DNA from: DATILI01 sp035476635
Lineage (GTDB): Bacteria > Pseudomonadota > Gammaproteobacteria > Burkholderiales > Burkholderiaceae_C
Direction: 5' to 3'
DNA: 8,247 nt
Assembly (NCBI GenBank): GCA_035476635.1
Contig: DATILI010000187.1
Coordinates: forward strand, 1 to 8,247
The notes beneath the pieces are model-generated. The model saw only the letters and a list, made by a program, of their open reading frames with translations, had not been told where the DNA came from and did no database searches. The position numbers and the translations under genes are program-made. Numbering within the stretch: the first letter of the stretch is position 1; each line of letters starts with the position of its first letter. Shown here one piece after another: positions 1 to 6,647 of this stretch.

Positions 1-161
1 GGCAACTCACGCAGCAGGGCCTGTGCCCGCTCCTGCCCCCGGTGGTAGCCGATCAACACAGTAGCGCCCTCCGCGGCCAACATGCTCGCGCACGCCGCAC
101 CAATGCCACTGCTGCCACCCGTGACCACTGCGGTCTTGCCCCTTAACCGGCGACTGTCCAT
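1..161 (-). CDS. Short-chain dehydrogenase/reductase (SDR), N-terminal fragment
   Basis: Only the first 53 codons are in the window; the gene continues past the left edge. The visible protein begins MDSRRLRGKTAVVTGG and carries the classical SDR dinucleotide-binding glycine motif TGGSSGIG at residues 14-21, preceded by the first beta strand (KTAVV) and followed by a helix and the second strand (ATVLIGYH). SDRs of this kind use NAD(H) or NADP(H) to interconvert alcohols and ketones in the cytoplasm; the catalytic Ser-Tyr-Lys residues lie outside the window, so substrate and cofactor cannot be judged. The ATG at 161-159 is chosen because an AAGGAAG ribosome binding site lies 8 nt upstream (176-170) and the motif sits at the usual distance from the N-terminus. 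It is divergent from the IclR regulator, and an operator-like repeat covers its start codon, so control by that regulator is likely but inferred. Confidence 0.9.
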   Translation of the reverse strand, partial: MDSRRLRGKTAVVTGGSSGIGAACASMLAAEGATVLIGYHRGQERAQALLREL

Positions 162-170
162 TTAACGAAC
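153..170. promoter_or_regulatory. Putative IclR operator, copy 1 (over the SDR start codon)
   Basis: The 18-mer ACTGTCCATTTAACGAAC recurs at 277-294 with a single mismatch. Its 15-bp core, GTCCATTTAACGAAC (156-170), is an imperfect dyad with 5 of 7 symmetric pairs complementary. GTTCG/CGAAC half-sites are a known feature of operators in the PcaU/PobR branch of the IclR family. This copy includes the SDR start codon (161-159) and touches its ribosome binding site, a position suited to repression of the SDR gene. Assignment to the neighbouring regulator is inference from position. Confidence 0.55.
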
Positions 171-176
171 TTCCTT
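170..176 (-). promoter_or_regulatory. Ribosome binding site of the SDR gene
   Basis: AAGGAAG on the minus strand, 8 nt upstream of the ATG at 161-159. It supports that start. Its last base is also the last base of operator copy 1. Confidence 0.7.
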
Positions 177-276
177 TCTGGTCGACTTCCTGCGGCGCTA
201 TGGACGAAACTTTGTGCTTGCGCCACACTTGAAGCCTTGCCCCGATTGTTCGTCAAGCGGGTGCCCGAGAAATCTA

Positions 277-294
277 ACTGTCCATTTATCGAAC
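277..294. promoter_or_regulatory. Putative IclR operator, copy 2 (abutting the iclR start codon)
   Basis: ACTGTCCATTTATCGAAC matches copy 1 at 17 of 18 positions, in the same orientation, 124 bp away centre to centre. The repeat ends exactly at the base before the iclR ATG (295). Its dyad is weaker than in copy 1 (4 of 7 pairs). Because it occupies the place where an iclR ribosome binding site or transcription start would be expected, bound regulator here could repress iclR itself (inference). Confidence 0.55.
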
Positions 295-1107
295 ATGACT
301 TCAGTGCCCGATGCAGGATCGCTCAAACGGGGGGTTCTCTTGCTCAAACTGCTGGCGACCGCCGGATCGCGCGGATTGCCGCTGACGGATCTGGCCGTCA
401 AAAGCGCACTGCCGCATCCCTCGGTTCATCGCGTGCTGAAGCAGTTGACCGCCGAGCGGCTGGTCGAGCACAACCCCGAATCGCGGCGCTATCGGCTGGG
501 ACCGCTGACCTTTGAGCTGGGCCTCGCCGGCTCGACGATGTTCGACATCCGGGATCTCTGTGAGCCGTCCATGAAGTCCTTGGCTGCCTCCACCGCCGAT
601 ACGGTGTACCTGGTGGAACGCAGTGGGTTCGACGCGGTCTGCGTGCACCGTCTTGAGGGAAGCTTTCCGATTCGCACGCTCACGCTCGATGTGGGCAGTC
701 GTCGACCTTTGGGGGTGGGTGCGGGTGGCTTGGCCGTTCTCGCTGCCATCGACGAGGAGGAGCGCGGTGAAATCATCGAACGTGTGACCCCCAGCCTCGG
801 CGCTTTTGGCGGGCTCACGGCCGAGGCGCTGGTGCGGGCCTGCGAGAGTACTCGCGATGCCGGTGCCAGTGTCATCAAGAGCACCATCAACCTGGGCGTC
901 ACCGCGGTCGGCGTTGCATTCCGGAACCCCATGGGCCAGCCCCTTGGCGCCTTGAGCGTCGCCGCCCTGTCGCAGCGCATGTCGAAACAGCGAGTTCAGG
1001 AAATAGCGGTCGCGCTGAAGTCCGCATCCAAGGAAGTCGAACAACGGCTGCGTGCGCACAAGCGCGGTGCCTGGCACGCAGGGGGCCCGCTGCGCGCGGC
1101 CGCATGA
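295..1107 (+). CDS. IclR-family transcriptional regulator
   Basis: A 270-residue cytoplasmic DNA-binding protein, normal length for the family. Residues 9-70 form the winged helix-turn-helix: SLKRGVLLLKLLA, then LTDLAVKSALPHPSVHRVLKQL (about 30-51, recognition helix near 41-51) and a wing ending RRYRLGP. Residues about 85-250 are the GAF-like effector domain, with DTVYLVERSG, the RRPLGVGAGGLAVLA segment and INLGVTAVGVAFRNPMGQPLGALSVAAL, all typical. IclR proteins bind as dimers or tetramers and respond to small catabolites; the effector here is unknown. An in-frame GTG at 214 would add 27 residues (Cys/Pro-rich, unlike the family), so ATG 295 is preferred even though no good Shine-Dalgarno precedes it. 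It is divergent from the SDR gene, flanked by a putative operator, and converges on the aldehyde dehydrogenase gene 6 bp away. Target genes are inferred: the SDR gene and probably itself; control of the transporter operon is possible but its promoter is outside the window. Confidence 0.95.
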   Translation: MTSVPDAGSLKRGVLLLKLLATAGSRGLPLTDLAVKSALPHPSVHRVLKQLTAERLVEHNPESRRYRLGPLTFELGLAGSTMFDIRDLCEPSMKSLAASTADTVYLVERSGFDAVCVHRLEGSFPIRTLTLDVGSRRPLGVGAGGLAVLAAIDEEERGEIIERVTPSLGAFGGLTAEALVRACESTRDAGASVIKSTINLGVTAVGVAFRNPMGQPLGALSVAALSQRMSKQRVQEIAVALKSASKEVEQRLRAHKRGAWHAGGPLRAAA

Positions 1108-1113
1108 CGGTGG

Positions 1114-2610
1114 TCAGGCGTAGCGCACCAGCACGGACTTGGTTTCCAGAAACGACTCGAACGATTCCTCGCCCAGGTCACGACCGTAACCCGAGGCGCG
1201 GCGGCCCCCTTCCGGCAAGCCCGGCCACGGCATCGGTTCGGTGTTCACCGCCACCTTTCCGGAGCGGATTCGCGGCACGACGGTGTGCATCGTGCTCAGG
1301 TCACGGGTCCACAGGCATGCGGACAGCCCGTACGGCGTGTCATTGGCCATCTGCACCGCATGTTCGACGTCGTCGAACGGCGTGATGGTGATGACGGGGC
1401 CGAACAGCTCTTCTCGCACGATCGCAGACGCCTGGTCCGCAACCGCAACCACGCTCGGGCGCACATAAAAACCCGCAGCGTCGACGCACGGAGCCGTGGT
1501 CAGCAGTTCAGCGCCGCAGCACTGGGCCGTGTCGAGGTGCTGAAGCACGCGCTGCTGCTGGCGGGCGTTGACCAACGGGCCGAGTTCAGTGCCCACTGCC
1601 AGCCCGGCGCCCAGGCGCATCGCATCGGCGTGGCGGGTCAGACGCTCGGCAGCTTCATCGTAGATCCGCTTGTCGACGTACAGCCGTGAACCCGCCACAC
1701 ACACTTGTCCGGAGTTCAGGAAGATGCTGCCGGCGATGCCCGGGATGGCCTTGTCGAGGTCCGCGTCCGCAAACAGGATCTGAGGCGACTTGCCGCCCAG
1801 CTCCAGCGTCACCTTGGTCACATTGCGCGCGGCGGCCAGCGCCACCTGCGTGCCGGTGGCCGTGGAGCCGGTGAACGTGATCTTGTCCAACCCCGGATGC
1901 GCCGCAAGGGCCGCGCCCGCTGCCATGCCCGTGCCCGTGACCACGTTCACCACGCCGCCTGGAAAACCCGCCTCGTTGATCAGGCCGGCCAGGTGCAGCA
2001 CACTCAGCGACGCTTCTTCCGAAGGTTTGAGTACCACAGTGCATCCGGCTGCGAGCGCGGGCGCCAGCTTCCACACCGACATCATCAGCGGCACGTTCCA
2101 GGGAATGATGGCGCCGACAACCCCCAACGCCTCCTTCTGTGTGTAGCCAAAGAAGGCTGAATTCGGGATGGGCACGCCGACCTGGACGGTCCGTCCGGTT
2201 GCACGCCCGGCGAGCCCCGCCATATATCGCAGAACGTCGATGGCGCCGCCGACGTTGAGGTCCCTCGCCATCCAGATCGGCATGCCGACATCGATCACTT
2301 CCAGCTCGGCGAGAAGCTGCCGATCGCGCTCGATCAGGTCCGCAAGGCGGCGCAAAAGCGCCTCTCGCCCCGCGCCGTGCATCTTCGCCCATGGACCCTG
2401 TTCGAAGGCGTGGCGCGCGGCACCCACGGCCGCAGCGATATGCGCGGCGCCCCCGGCCGCGATGCGTGATATCTGCCGGCCGCTGCTGGGATCGATGACG
2501 GGAAGGGTCTCGCCCACGGCATGCCTTTCACCATTGATGAAAACGCCCGCGCCAACATCGAGGGCGGTTCGCGTGGCTGGCGAAAGAAGCGAGAGATCGT
2601 TTTCAAGCAT
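1114..2610 (-). CDS. NAD(P)-dependent aldehyde dehydrogenase
   Basis: A 498-residue member of the aldehyde dehydrogenase superfamily, which oxidises aldehydes to carboxylic acids in the cytoplasm. Numbering from the chosen ATG, it shows the oxyanion/cofactor motif IPWNVP (169-174), the cofactor lysine in KPSE (K195), the Rossmann segment FTGSTATG (246-253), the general base in LELGG (E270), the catalytic cysteine in NSGQVC (C304) and EELFGP (400-405), ending with the usual GRDLGEESFESFLETKSV. All catalytic residues are intact. An upstream in-frame ATG at 2646 would add 12 residues; the ATG at 2610 is preferred because GGAAGAA lies 7 nt before it and the protein then begins like its relatives. 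The start overlaps the 3' end of the GMC dehydrogenase gene by 8 bp, suggesting translational coupling and that the two enzymes act in sequence (alcohol to aldehyde to acid). Betaine-aldehyde and aromatic or aliphatic aldehyde dehydrogenases all look alike here; the specific substrate is unknown. Confidence 0.95.
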   Translation of the reverse strand: MLENDLSLLSPATRTALDVGAGVFINGERHAVGETLPVIDPSSGRQISRIAAGGAAHIAAAVGAARHAFEQGPWAKMHGAGREALLRRLADLIERDRQLLAELEVIDVGMPIWMARDLNVGGAIDVLRYMAGLAGRATGRTVQVGVPIPNSAFFGYTQKEALGVVGAIIPWNVPLMMSVWKLAPALAAGCTVVLKPSEEASLSVLHLAGLINEAGFPGGVVNVVTGTGMAAGAALAAHPGLDKITFTGSTATGTQVALAAARNVTKVTLELGGKSPQILFADADLDKAIPGIAGSIFLNSGQVCVAGSRLYVDKRIYDEAAERLTRHADAMRLGAGLAVGTELGPLVNARQQQRVLQHLDTAQCCGAELLTTAPCVDAAGFYVRPSVVAVADQASAIVREELFGPVITITPFDDVEHAVQMANDTPYGLSACLWTRDLSTMHTVVPRIRSGKVAVNTEPMPWPGLPEGGRRASGYGRDLGEESFESFLETKSVLVRYA

Positions 2611-4219
2611 GATGCAGTTCTTCCGAGTGGATGAAATCGGCGGCACGTTCGGCGATCATGATCGTGCCGGCGTTCGTATTGCCGCGCGGGATGGCGGGCA
2701 TGACGGACACGTCGGCCACACGCAGGCCTTGCAGTCCGTGCACGCGCAGCCGCGTGTCCACCACAGCTTGCGAATCGGTTCCCATCTTGCACGTGCCGCC
2801 GGGGTGGTAGACCGTCTTGGCATAGTGACGCACTCGCGCGTCGATTGTGGCGTCGTCATCGCCGGCAAACTCCGCGAGAGGCTCGATCTCGTGGCTGACC
2901 ATGGCGGCGAGCGAGGGCGCGCCCAGGATTCGGCGGGCGAGCCGAACGCCTTCGCGCAGCACGCGCACGTCATCCTCCTCGGCCAGGGCACCCGCGTCCA
3001 GCCACGGCATCGCCAACGGGTCCGGACTGCGCAATCGCAACTCGCCGCGCGACTTGGGCGCCAGCAGGCAGGGGTTCAGTGTCACTCCATGGACCATGGG
3101 GGGCTCGCGGTCCACATCGCCTACAAGCACCGGAAGCACGTGGAACTGCACATCGGCACGGCCATCGCCGTCGACGTCGAAGAAGCCGCCGGACTCAATC
3201 ACGTTGGAGGTCATCAGCCCGGTCTTGAACAGCACCCATTGGGCGCCGTGCTTCAGCGCCGACAAGCCCTTGTCATGGCCAAACAGGCTGATGGGCGAAC
3301 GCGTCTGGCCGTACACGGGCACCTCGAGATGATCCTGATAGTTGCGGCCCACGCCCGGCAAATCCCGAACGACCGGGATGCCCAGCGACTGCAAGTCGGC
3401 GCCGGGCCCGACACCCGACTGCAGCAAGATCTTGGCGCTGCCCAGGCCGCCGGCGCACAGCACCACTTCGCGCTTGGCAAGAAAGCTCAACTTCGTGTGT
3501 GCGCCTTTGCTCTCGATGCATTCGACTCCGATGGCCCGGGACCCTTCGAAAAGGATGCGAGCTACCGTGAGATCGGTGCGCACGTCCAGGTTGGCACGGT
3601 CCATCGCGGGCCGCAGGAAGAATCGAGCCGTGTTGCCGCGCTCACCCTGGAACGCGGTGATCTGGTAGAAGCCGGCGCCGAGCTGGGAGTGGCCGTTGAA
3701 ATCATGATTGAACGGCAGGCCAACCTCTTGCGCCGAGCGCACGAATGCGCTGTTGAGGGCATGACGATAGGGCGTGTCGATGACTTTGAGCGGTCCTTCA
3801 GCGCCGTGGTATGCGTCTGACAAGCGCACATTGCCTTCGGACTTGCGAAACCAGGGCAGGACATCTTCGTAGCCCCAGCCGGCACACCCCTGGTCGCGCC
3901 AATCGTCGTAGTCCTTGCGGTCGCCGCGGATGTAGATCATCCCGTTCATGGAGCCGCTGCCGCCCAGCGTGCGACCCTGCGGCACATAGGACTTGCGTCC
4001 GCCCAGGCCCGCTTGCGGTTCGGACTCGTAGTCCCACATCCGGTGGGTGCCGAAAACGCGGCTGAAGCCCGCTGGCATGCGGATGAAGATGCTGTTGTCG
4101 TTGGCACCCGCTTCGATCAGCAGCACGCGGCTCGTGGGATCGGCCGACAGGCGGTTGGCCAGCACACAGCCGGCGGAGCCCCCGCCGACGACGATGAAAT
4201 CGTAGTTTGAATTGCTCAT
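2603..4219 (-). CDS. GMC-family FAD-dependent alcohol dehydrogenase (choline dehydrogenase-like)
   Basis: A 538-residue glucose-methanol-choline oxidoreductase, near the usual length for the choline/alcohol dehydrogenase group. It has the N-terminal FAD dinucleotide fold DFIVVGGGSAGCVLANRLS (7-25) with the strand-2 acidic residue in LLIEAG (33-38), GMC signature 1 around QGRTLGGSGSMNGMIYIRG (81-99), signature 2 around CAGGLGSAKILLQSGVGP (255-272), and a C-terminal catalytic region with YHPGGTCKMG (active-site His472) and GNTNAGTIMIAERAAD (Asn516 at the position of the second catalytic residue). These enzymes remove hydride from primary alcohols to give aldehydes, passing electrons to oxygen or a membrane acceptor. 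No signal peptide is seen. A GGGA motif lies 7 nt before the ATG. It follows livF by 37 bp and overlaps the aldehyde dehydrogenase gene. No betaine genes betI or betT are nearby, so choline is not assumed; polyols, glycol ethers, terpene or aromatic alcohols are equally possible. Confidence 0.95.
   Translation of the reverse strand: MSNSNYDFIVVGGGSAGCVLANRLSADPTSRVLLIEAGANDNSIFIRMPAGFSRVFGTHRMWDYESEPQAGLGGRKSYVPQGRTLGGSGSMNGMIYIRGDRKDYDDWRDQGCAGWGYEDVLPWFRKSEGNVRLSDAYHGAEGPLKVIDTPYRHALNSAFVRSAQEVGLPFNHDFNGHSQLGAGFYQITAFQGERGNTARFFLRPAMDRANLDVRTDLTVARILFEGSRAIGVECIESKGAHTKLSFLAKREVVLCAGGLGSAKILLQSGVGPGADLQSLGIPVVRDLPGVGRNYQDHLEVPVYGQTRSPISLFGHDKGLSALKHGAQWVLFKTGLMTSNVIESGGFFDVDGDGRADVQFHVLPVLVGDVDREPPMVHGVTLNPCLLAPKSRGELRLRSPDPLAMPWLDAGALAEEDDVRVLREGVRLARRILGAPSLAAMVSHEIEPLAEFAGDDDATIDARVRHYAKTVYHPGGTCKMGTDSQAVVDTRLRVHGLQGLRVADVSVMPAIPRGNTNAGTIMIAERAADFIHSEELHHA
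2618..2624 (-). promoter_or_regulatory. Ribosome binding site deciding the aldehyde dehydrogenase start
   Basis: GGAAGAA on the minus strand, 7 nt before the ATG at 2610-2608, inside the last codons of the GMC gene. It favours this start over the in-frame ATG at 2646. Confidence 0.65.
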
Positions 4220-4256
4220 GGTGAAGTCCCGATATGAAGGTCAAGGCGAACTTGGG

Positions 4257-4913
4257 TCATGCATGTGTCTCCTGATCCAGGTCGACCCGTCCGCGCTCGA
4301 TGCGCAAGCGCACATCGCACAGGCCGTTCAGGTTGGCGCCTTCCGAGTCGGTGACGATGACGGTGGGTCCGTTGCGCAAGTCGCGCAACACGCCGGTCAG
4401 GCGCGCGACAAGCGCCGGCGCCACCCCCTCGAAGGGCTCGTCGAGCAACAGCAGTCGGTGGCCGTACCCTATGGCCCGCGCCAGTGCGGCGAGCTTTTGC
4501 TGCCCGCCGGAGAGCTGGTTGCCGCGCCGGTCGATCAAGGGCACCAGCTCCGGGATGAGCGTCAGCACCTGATCGAGCCGCCGGTTTCTGTCTGCCACAC
4601 CATTCAACTCCATGGGCAGCAGGATATTGGCGCGCACACTCAGGTCCGGCACCAGGCGGCGGTCTTCCGGCATGTAGCCCATGCCCCAGCGCACGCGCTG
4701 CTGTGTGGGCGCGTGTGTGACGTCCACCCCTTCAAACAGCACCTGGCCGCGAACCGGCGGCAGCACCCCGACGATGGCGCGCATGAGCGTGGTTTTTCCC
4801 GCGCCGTTGTGGCCGACGATGCCGACCACCGAGCCCGCGGCGGCCTCGAAGCTCACGTTCTCCAAGATGGACACGGGCCCGACCGACACACCGAGATTGC
4901 GTACTGAGATCAC
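4257..4913 (-). CDS. livF: ABC transporter ATP-binding protein, LivF type
   Basis: A 218-residue ATPase of the HAAT (branched-chain amino acid type) ABC importer family, somewhat shorter than typical LivF (about 235). It shows Walker A GHNGAGKTT (34-42), the LivF-type GYMPEDRRLVPDLSV (79-93) in place of a Q-loop, an intact LSGGQQ signature (134-139) and Walker B LLLLDEP with catalytic Glu159. The region that should hold the switch residue (His in most ABC ATPases, Gln in E. coli LivF's VEQN) reads VTDSEG (187-192), so neither residue is present; the C-terminal tail is also short. It would pair with LivG at the inner face of the membrane. The start is GTG at 4913-4911, preceded by GGGAG at a 7-nt spacing; it overlaps the livG stop in a GTGA tetranucleotide. 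An ATPase fault is possible, but HAAT ATPases with altered switch loops exist, so I do not call it broken. Confidence 0.93.
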   Translation of the reverse strand: MISVRNLGVSVGPVSILENVSFEAAAGSVVGIVGHNGAGKTTLMRAIVGVLPPVRGQVLFEGVDVTHAPTQQRVRWGMGYMPEDRRLVPDLSVRANILLPMELNGVADRNRRLDQVLTLIPELVPLIDRRGNQLSGGQQKLAALARAIGYGHRLLLLDEPFEGVAPALVARLTGVLRDLRNGPTVIVTDSEGANLNGLCDVRLRIERGRVDLDQETHA

Positions 4914-5713
4914 GGCAAGACTCCCGCTGGGTTGGCCACCGCCGTCGGAACACGGCGTGGAGCGCCATGCGTGACGGCGCTGGTAACCAAGGCATTGCGC
5001 ATGACGTCCTCGGGCAGGCCATCGGCAATCAGGTGCCCGTCACGGAAAGCGAGAATGCGCGTGACATAGCGGCGCACGACATCCATGTCGTGCTCGACGA
5101 ACAGCACCGTCACGCCACCCGCGCGGATCGCATCGAACACGACTTCCATCAGCGGCAGCTTCTCAGCCGACGACACGCCGCTGGTCGGTTCGTCAAGCAG
5201 CAGCAGCTTGGGGCGAAGCGACAATGCCATCGCGATGTCCACGAGCTTGCGCTGGCCCTGGGGCACCAGGCTGATCGGGCGTTGGGCAATGCCCTGCAGG
5301 TTGAAGCGCGCGAGGGTTTCCCACGCCACCGCCTCTCGCAAGGGTGCGCGCAGGAGCCGCAGCAGGCTGTGTTCGTGCTGACCGGCCAGCGCCAGCGACA
5401 GCACGACATGGTCCAGCACTGTCATTTCCGGAAACAGCTGCGGCACCTGGAAGGACCGGGCCACGCCGCTGGCCACCAGGCGCCGCGGGCCGTGGCCGAC
5501 CACGTCTTTGCCCTCCAGCCGGATAGAGCCCTGTGTCGGCCGCAAGTAGCCTGTGACCATGTTGATGAAGGTGGTCTTTCCGGCGCCGTTCGTGCCGATC
5601 AGGCCGACGACCTCGCCACGGTCAACGCGAACACTGATGTCGTTCACGGCCACGACCGCGCCGAAGCGGACCGTGAGGCCCCGGGTTTCGAGCAATGGTG
5701 TAGAGGACTTCAT
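4910..5713 (-). CDS. livG: ABC transporter ATP-binding protein, LivG type
   Basis: A 267-residue ATPase, normal LivG length. From the N-terminus: aromatic A-loop region VRFGAVVAVNDISV (15-28), Walker A GTNGAGKTT (40-48), Q-loop Gln89 in RSFQVPQLFPEMTV, a signature written VPQGQRKLVDIAMAL (150-164) instead of LSGGQ, Walker B LLLLDEPTSGVSS (170-182) with Glu175, and switch His208 in VEHDM. The signature Ser is Pro, a variation familiar in LivG-like proteins (LPYGQQ, LPQGQ), so function is expected. The start ATG at 5713-5711 overlaps the livM stop in ATGA, with AGGG 7 nt upstream; a longer open frame extends upstream inside livM but the family N-terminus clearly begins at MKSSTPLLETRGL. The 3' end overlaps livF by 4 bp. 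Together with LivF it powers the importer; the substrate is undefined. Confidence 0.95.
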   Translation of the reverse strand: MKSSTPLLETRGLTVRFGAVVAVNDISVRVDRGEVVGLIGTNGAGKTTFINMVTGYLRPTQGSIRLEGKDVVGHGPRRLVASGVARSFQVPQLFPEMTVLDHVVLSLALAGQHEHSLLRLLRAPLREAVAWETLARFNLQGIAQRPISLVPQGQRKLVDIAMALSLRPKLLLLDEPTSGVSSAEKLPLMEVVFDAIRAGGVTVLFVEHDMDVVRRYVTRILAFRDGHLIADGLPEDVMRNALVTSAVTHGAPRRVPTAVANPAGVLP

Positions 5714-6645
5714 GCGGCGGCCCTGCGCTTCCACTGAATGGCCGACAGGCCGCTGGGGAAGCGCACGATCAGCAGCAACAGCGTTGCACCCAGAACCAGC
5801 TTCCAGTAGTGCGGCGCGAACTCGAACGCCAGCGCATGCACGACCTCCAGCACGAAGGCCGCGGCGAGCGACCCCCAGATGCCGCCGGCGCCAGCCAGGA
5901 TCGTGATGAACACGAAGTCCCCGGAGGTCGTCCAGAAGCCCATGCTGGGATCGACCTGCCCGACGAACAGCGCCACCAGCGCACCGGCCAGGCCGGCCAA
6001 CACACCGGAGAGGGTGTATTCGATGTGAATCAGCCGCTGCGGCGAATAGCCCAGATAGTCGACCCGCACCTCGTTTTGCCGGACCGCCGGGCCGATGCCG
6101 CCCATCGAAGTCCGCAGGTAACGGGACACGCCCCAAGCGGCGGCCATCACGACGACGACCGTGAGCAGGTAGATGGCGTTGATCGCCGCGGCGCCGGTGG
6201 TCTGGACGGAGAAGAAGGCAGGCCGCGCGATCGAGAAGCCATCGGAAGACCCCAGGCTCTGCGATTTGAGCAGGATGCCGTAGAGGATCATCGACAAGGC
6301 CATCGACAGCATCGCGAAAAAAATCCCGCGGTAGCGGCGCATCAGGAATCCGGCGGCAAAGGCGGTAAGGCCCGCGACGGCGCCGGCCAGCAGCAGCAGG
6401 GCCAGCGCGTCGCGCAGGCCGAGCCACTGCATGCCCAGGCCGCTGGTGTAGCCGCCGATGCAGTAGTACATCGCGTGGCCGAAGGGTACGAGCCCGGCGC
6501 GCAACAACAAGAGCAGTCCCAACGCCACCAGCCCCTTGGCCAGGGAGACCACCACCAGGCTCTGCAGCCAGCCCGGCAAGAACAGCACGCCAGATGACAG
6601 CAGCAGCGCGAGCAGTGCCAGGCCGAGATCAGATCGACGGTACAT
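5710..6645 (-). CDS. livM: ABC transporter permease, LivM type
   Basis: A 311-residue inner-membrane permease of the HAAT family. Hydrophobic segments are visible at about 7-24, 28-49, 55-73, 79-101, 107-126, 153-173, 209-229, 243-268 and 281-294, fitting a multi-pass permease. Family landmarks include the LVPFGHAMYYCIGGYTSG region (52-69), the cytoplasmic coupling loop AVRQNEVRVDYLGY (187-200) that contacts the ATPases, and GQVDPSMGFWTTSGDFVFITILAGAGGIWGSL (229-260), the conserved LivM C-terminal block. The ATG at 6645-6643 is chosen because a full AAGGAGG lies 8 nt upstream and the first membrane segment follows at once; a longer upstream open frame is out of phase with livH and lacks permease features. 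It starts 2 bp after the livH stop and overlaps livG by 4 bp. It forms the translocation pore with LivH. Confidence 0.95.
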   Translation of the reverse strand: MYRRSDLGLALLALLLSSGVLFLPGWLQSLVVVSLAKGLVALGLLLLLRAGLVPFGHAMYYCIGGYTSGLGMQWLGLRDALALLLLAGAVAGLTAFAAGFLMRRYRGIFFAMLSMALSMILYGILLKSQSLGSSDGFSIARPAFFSVQTTGAAAINAIYLLTVVVVMAAAWGVSRYLRTSMGGIGPAVRQNEVRVDYLGYSPQRLIHIEYTLSGVLAGLAGALVALFVGQVDPSMGFWTTSGDFVFITILAGAGGIWGSLAAAFVLEVVHALAFEFAPHYWKLVLGATLLLLIVRFPSGLSAIQWKRRAAA

Positions 6646-6647
6646 GC

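Larger units (their letters stand above)
162..294. promoter_or_regulatory. Divergent intergenic control region between the SDR gene and iclR
   Basis: This 133-bp stretch separates two divergent start codons and must contain both promoters. Its ends carry near-identical 18-bp repeats described separately. For the SDR direction a weak candidate promoter is TTGACG (256-251) with a 17-bp spacer to TTCAAG (233-228); the -10 match is poor. For iclR no convincing pair was found; the best -10-like string is TCTAAC at 273-278, without a good -35 partner. A third, weaker resemblance to the repeat starts at 248 (GTTCGTCAAGCGG). No RNA gene or riboswitch-like structure was seen. Confidence 0.6.

Noticed and set aside
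194..224. Short inverted repeat GGCGC/GCGCC in the divergent region
   Set aside because: Five-base arms with a 21-nt loop are expected by chance in GC-rich DNA.
214..294. 27-residue N-terminal extension of the IclR regulator from GTG 214
   Set aside because: The extra residues are Cys/Pro-rich and unlike IclR N-termini; they would also translate through the putative operator.
1084..1101. GC-rich hairpin at the 3' end of iclR (GGCC-c-GC / GCGGCC, 5-nt loop) as a terminator
   Set aside because: It lies within the coding sequence, has a bulge, and is not followed by a T-tract.
2641..2669. Inverted repeat CGGCACG...CGTGCCG with a 15-nt loop near the end of the GMC gene
   Set aside because: It coincides with codons for the conserved NTNAGTIMIAERA segment, so the sequence is explained by coding constraint; no T-tract or regulatory context.
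2168..3820. Long plus-strand open frame (550 codons) antisense to the GMC and aldehyde dehydrogenase genes
   Set aside because: It spans two well-supported minus-strand genes with all family motifs intact; the translation is rich in Arg, Ala, Gly and His without any recognisable domain, as expected from antisense frames in GC-rich DNA.
2603..4219. Calling the GMC and aldehyde dehydrogenase genes betA and betB
   Set aside because: Similarity is at family level only; no betI, betT or choline ABC genes are visible and the linked transporter is of the HAAT type.
4967..5737. Plus-strand open frame of 256 codons opposite livG
   Set aside because: Antisense shadow of livG, whose Walker motifs and overlaps with both neighbours are unambiguous.
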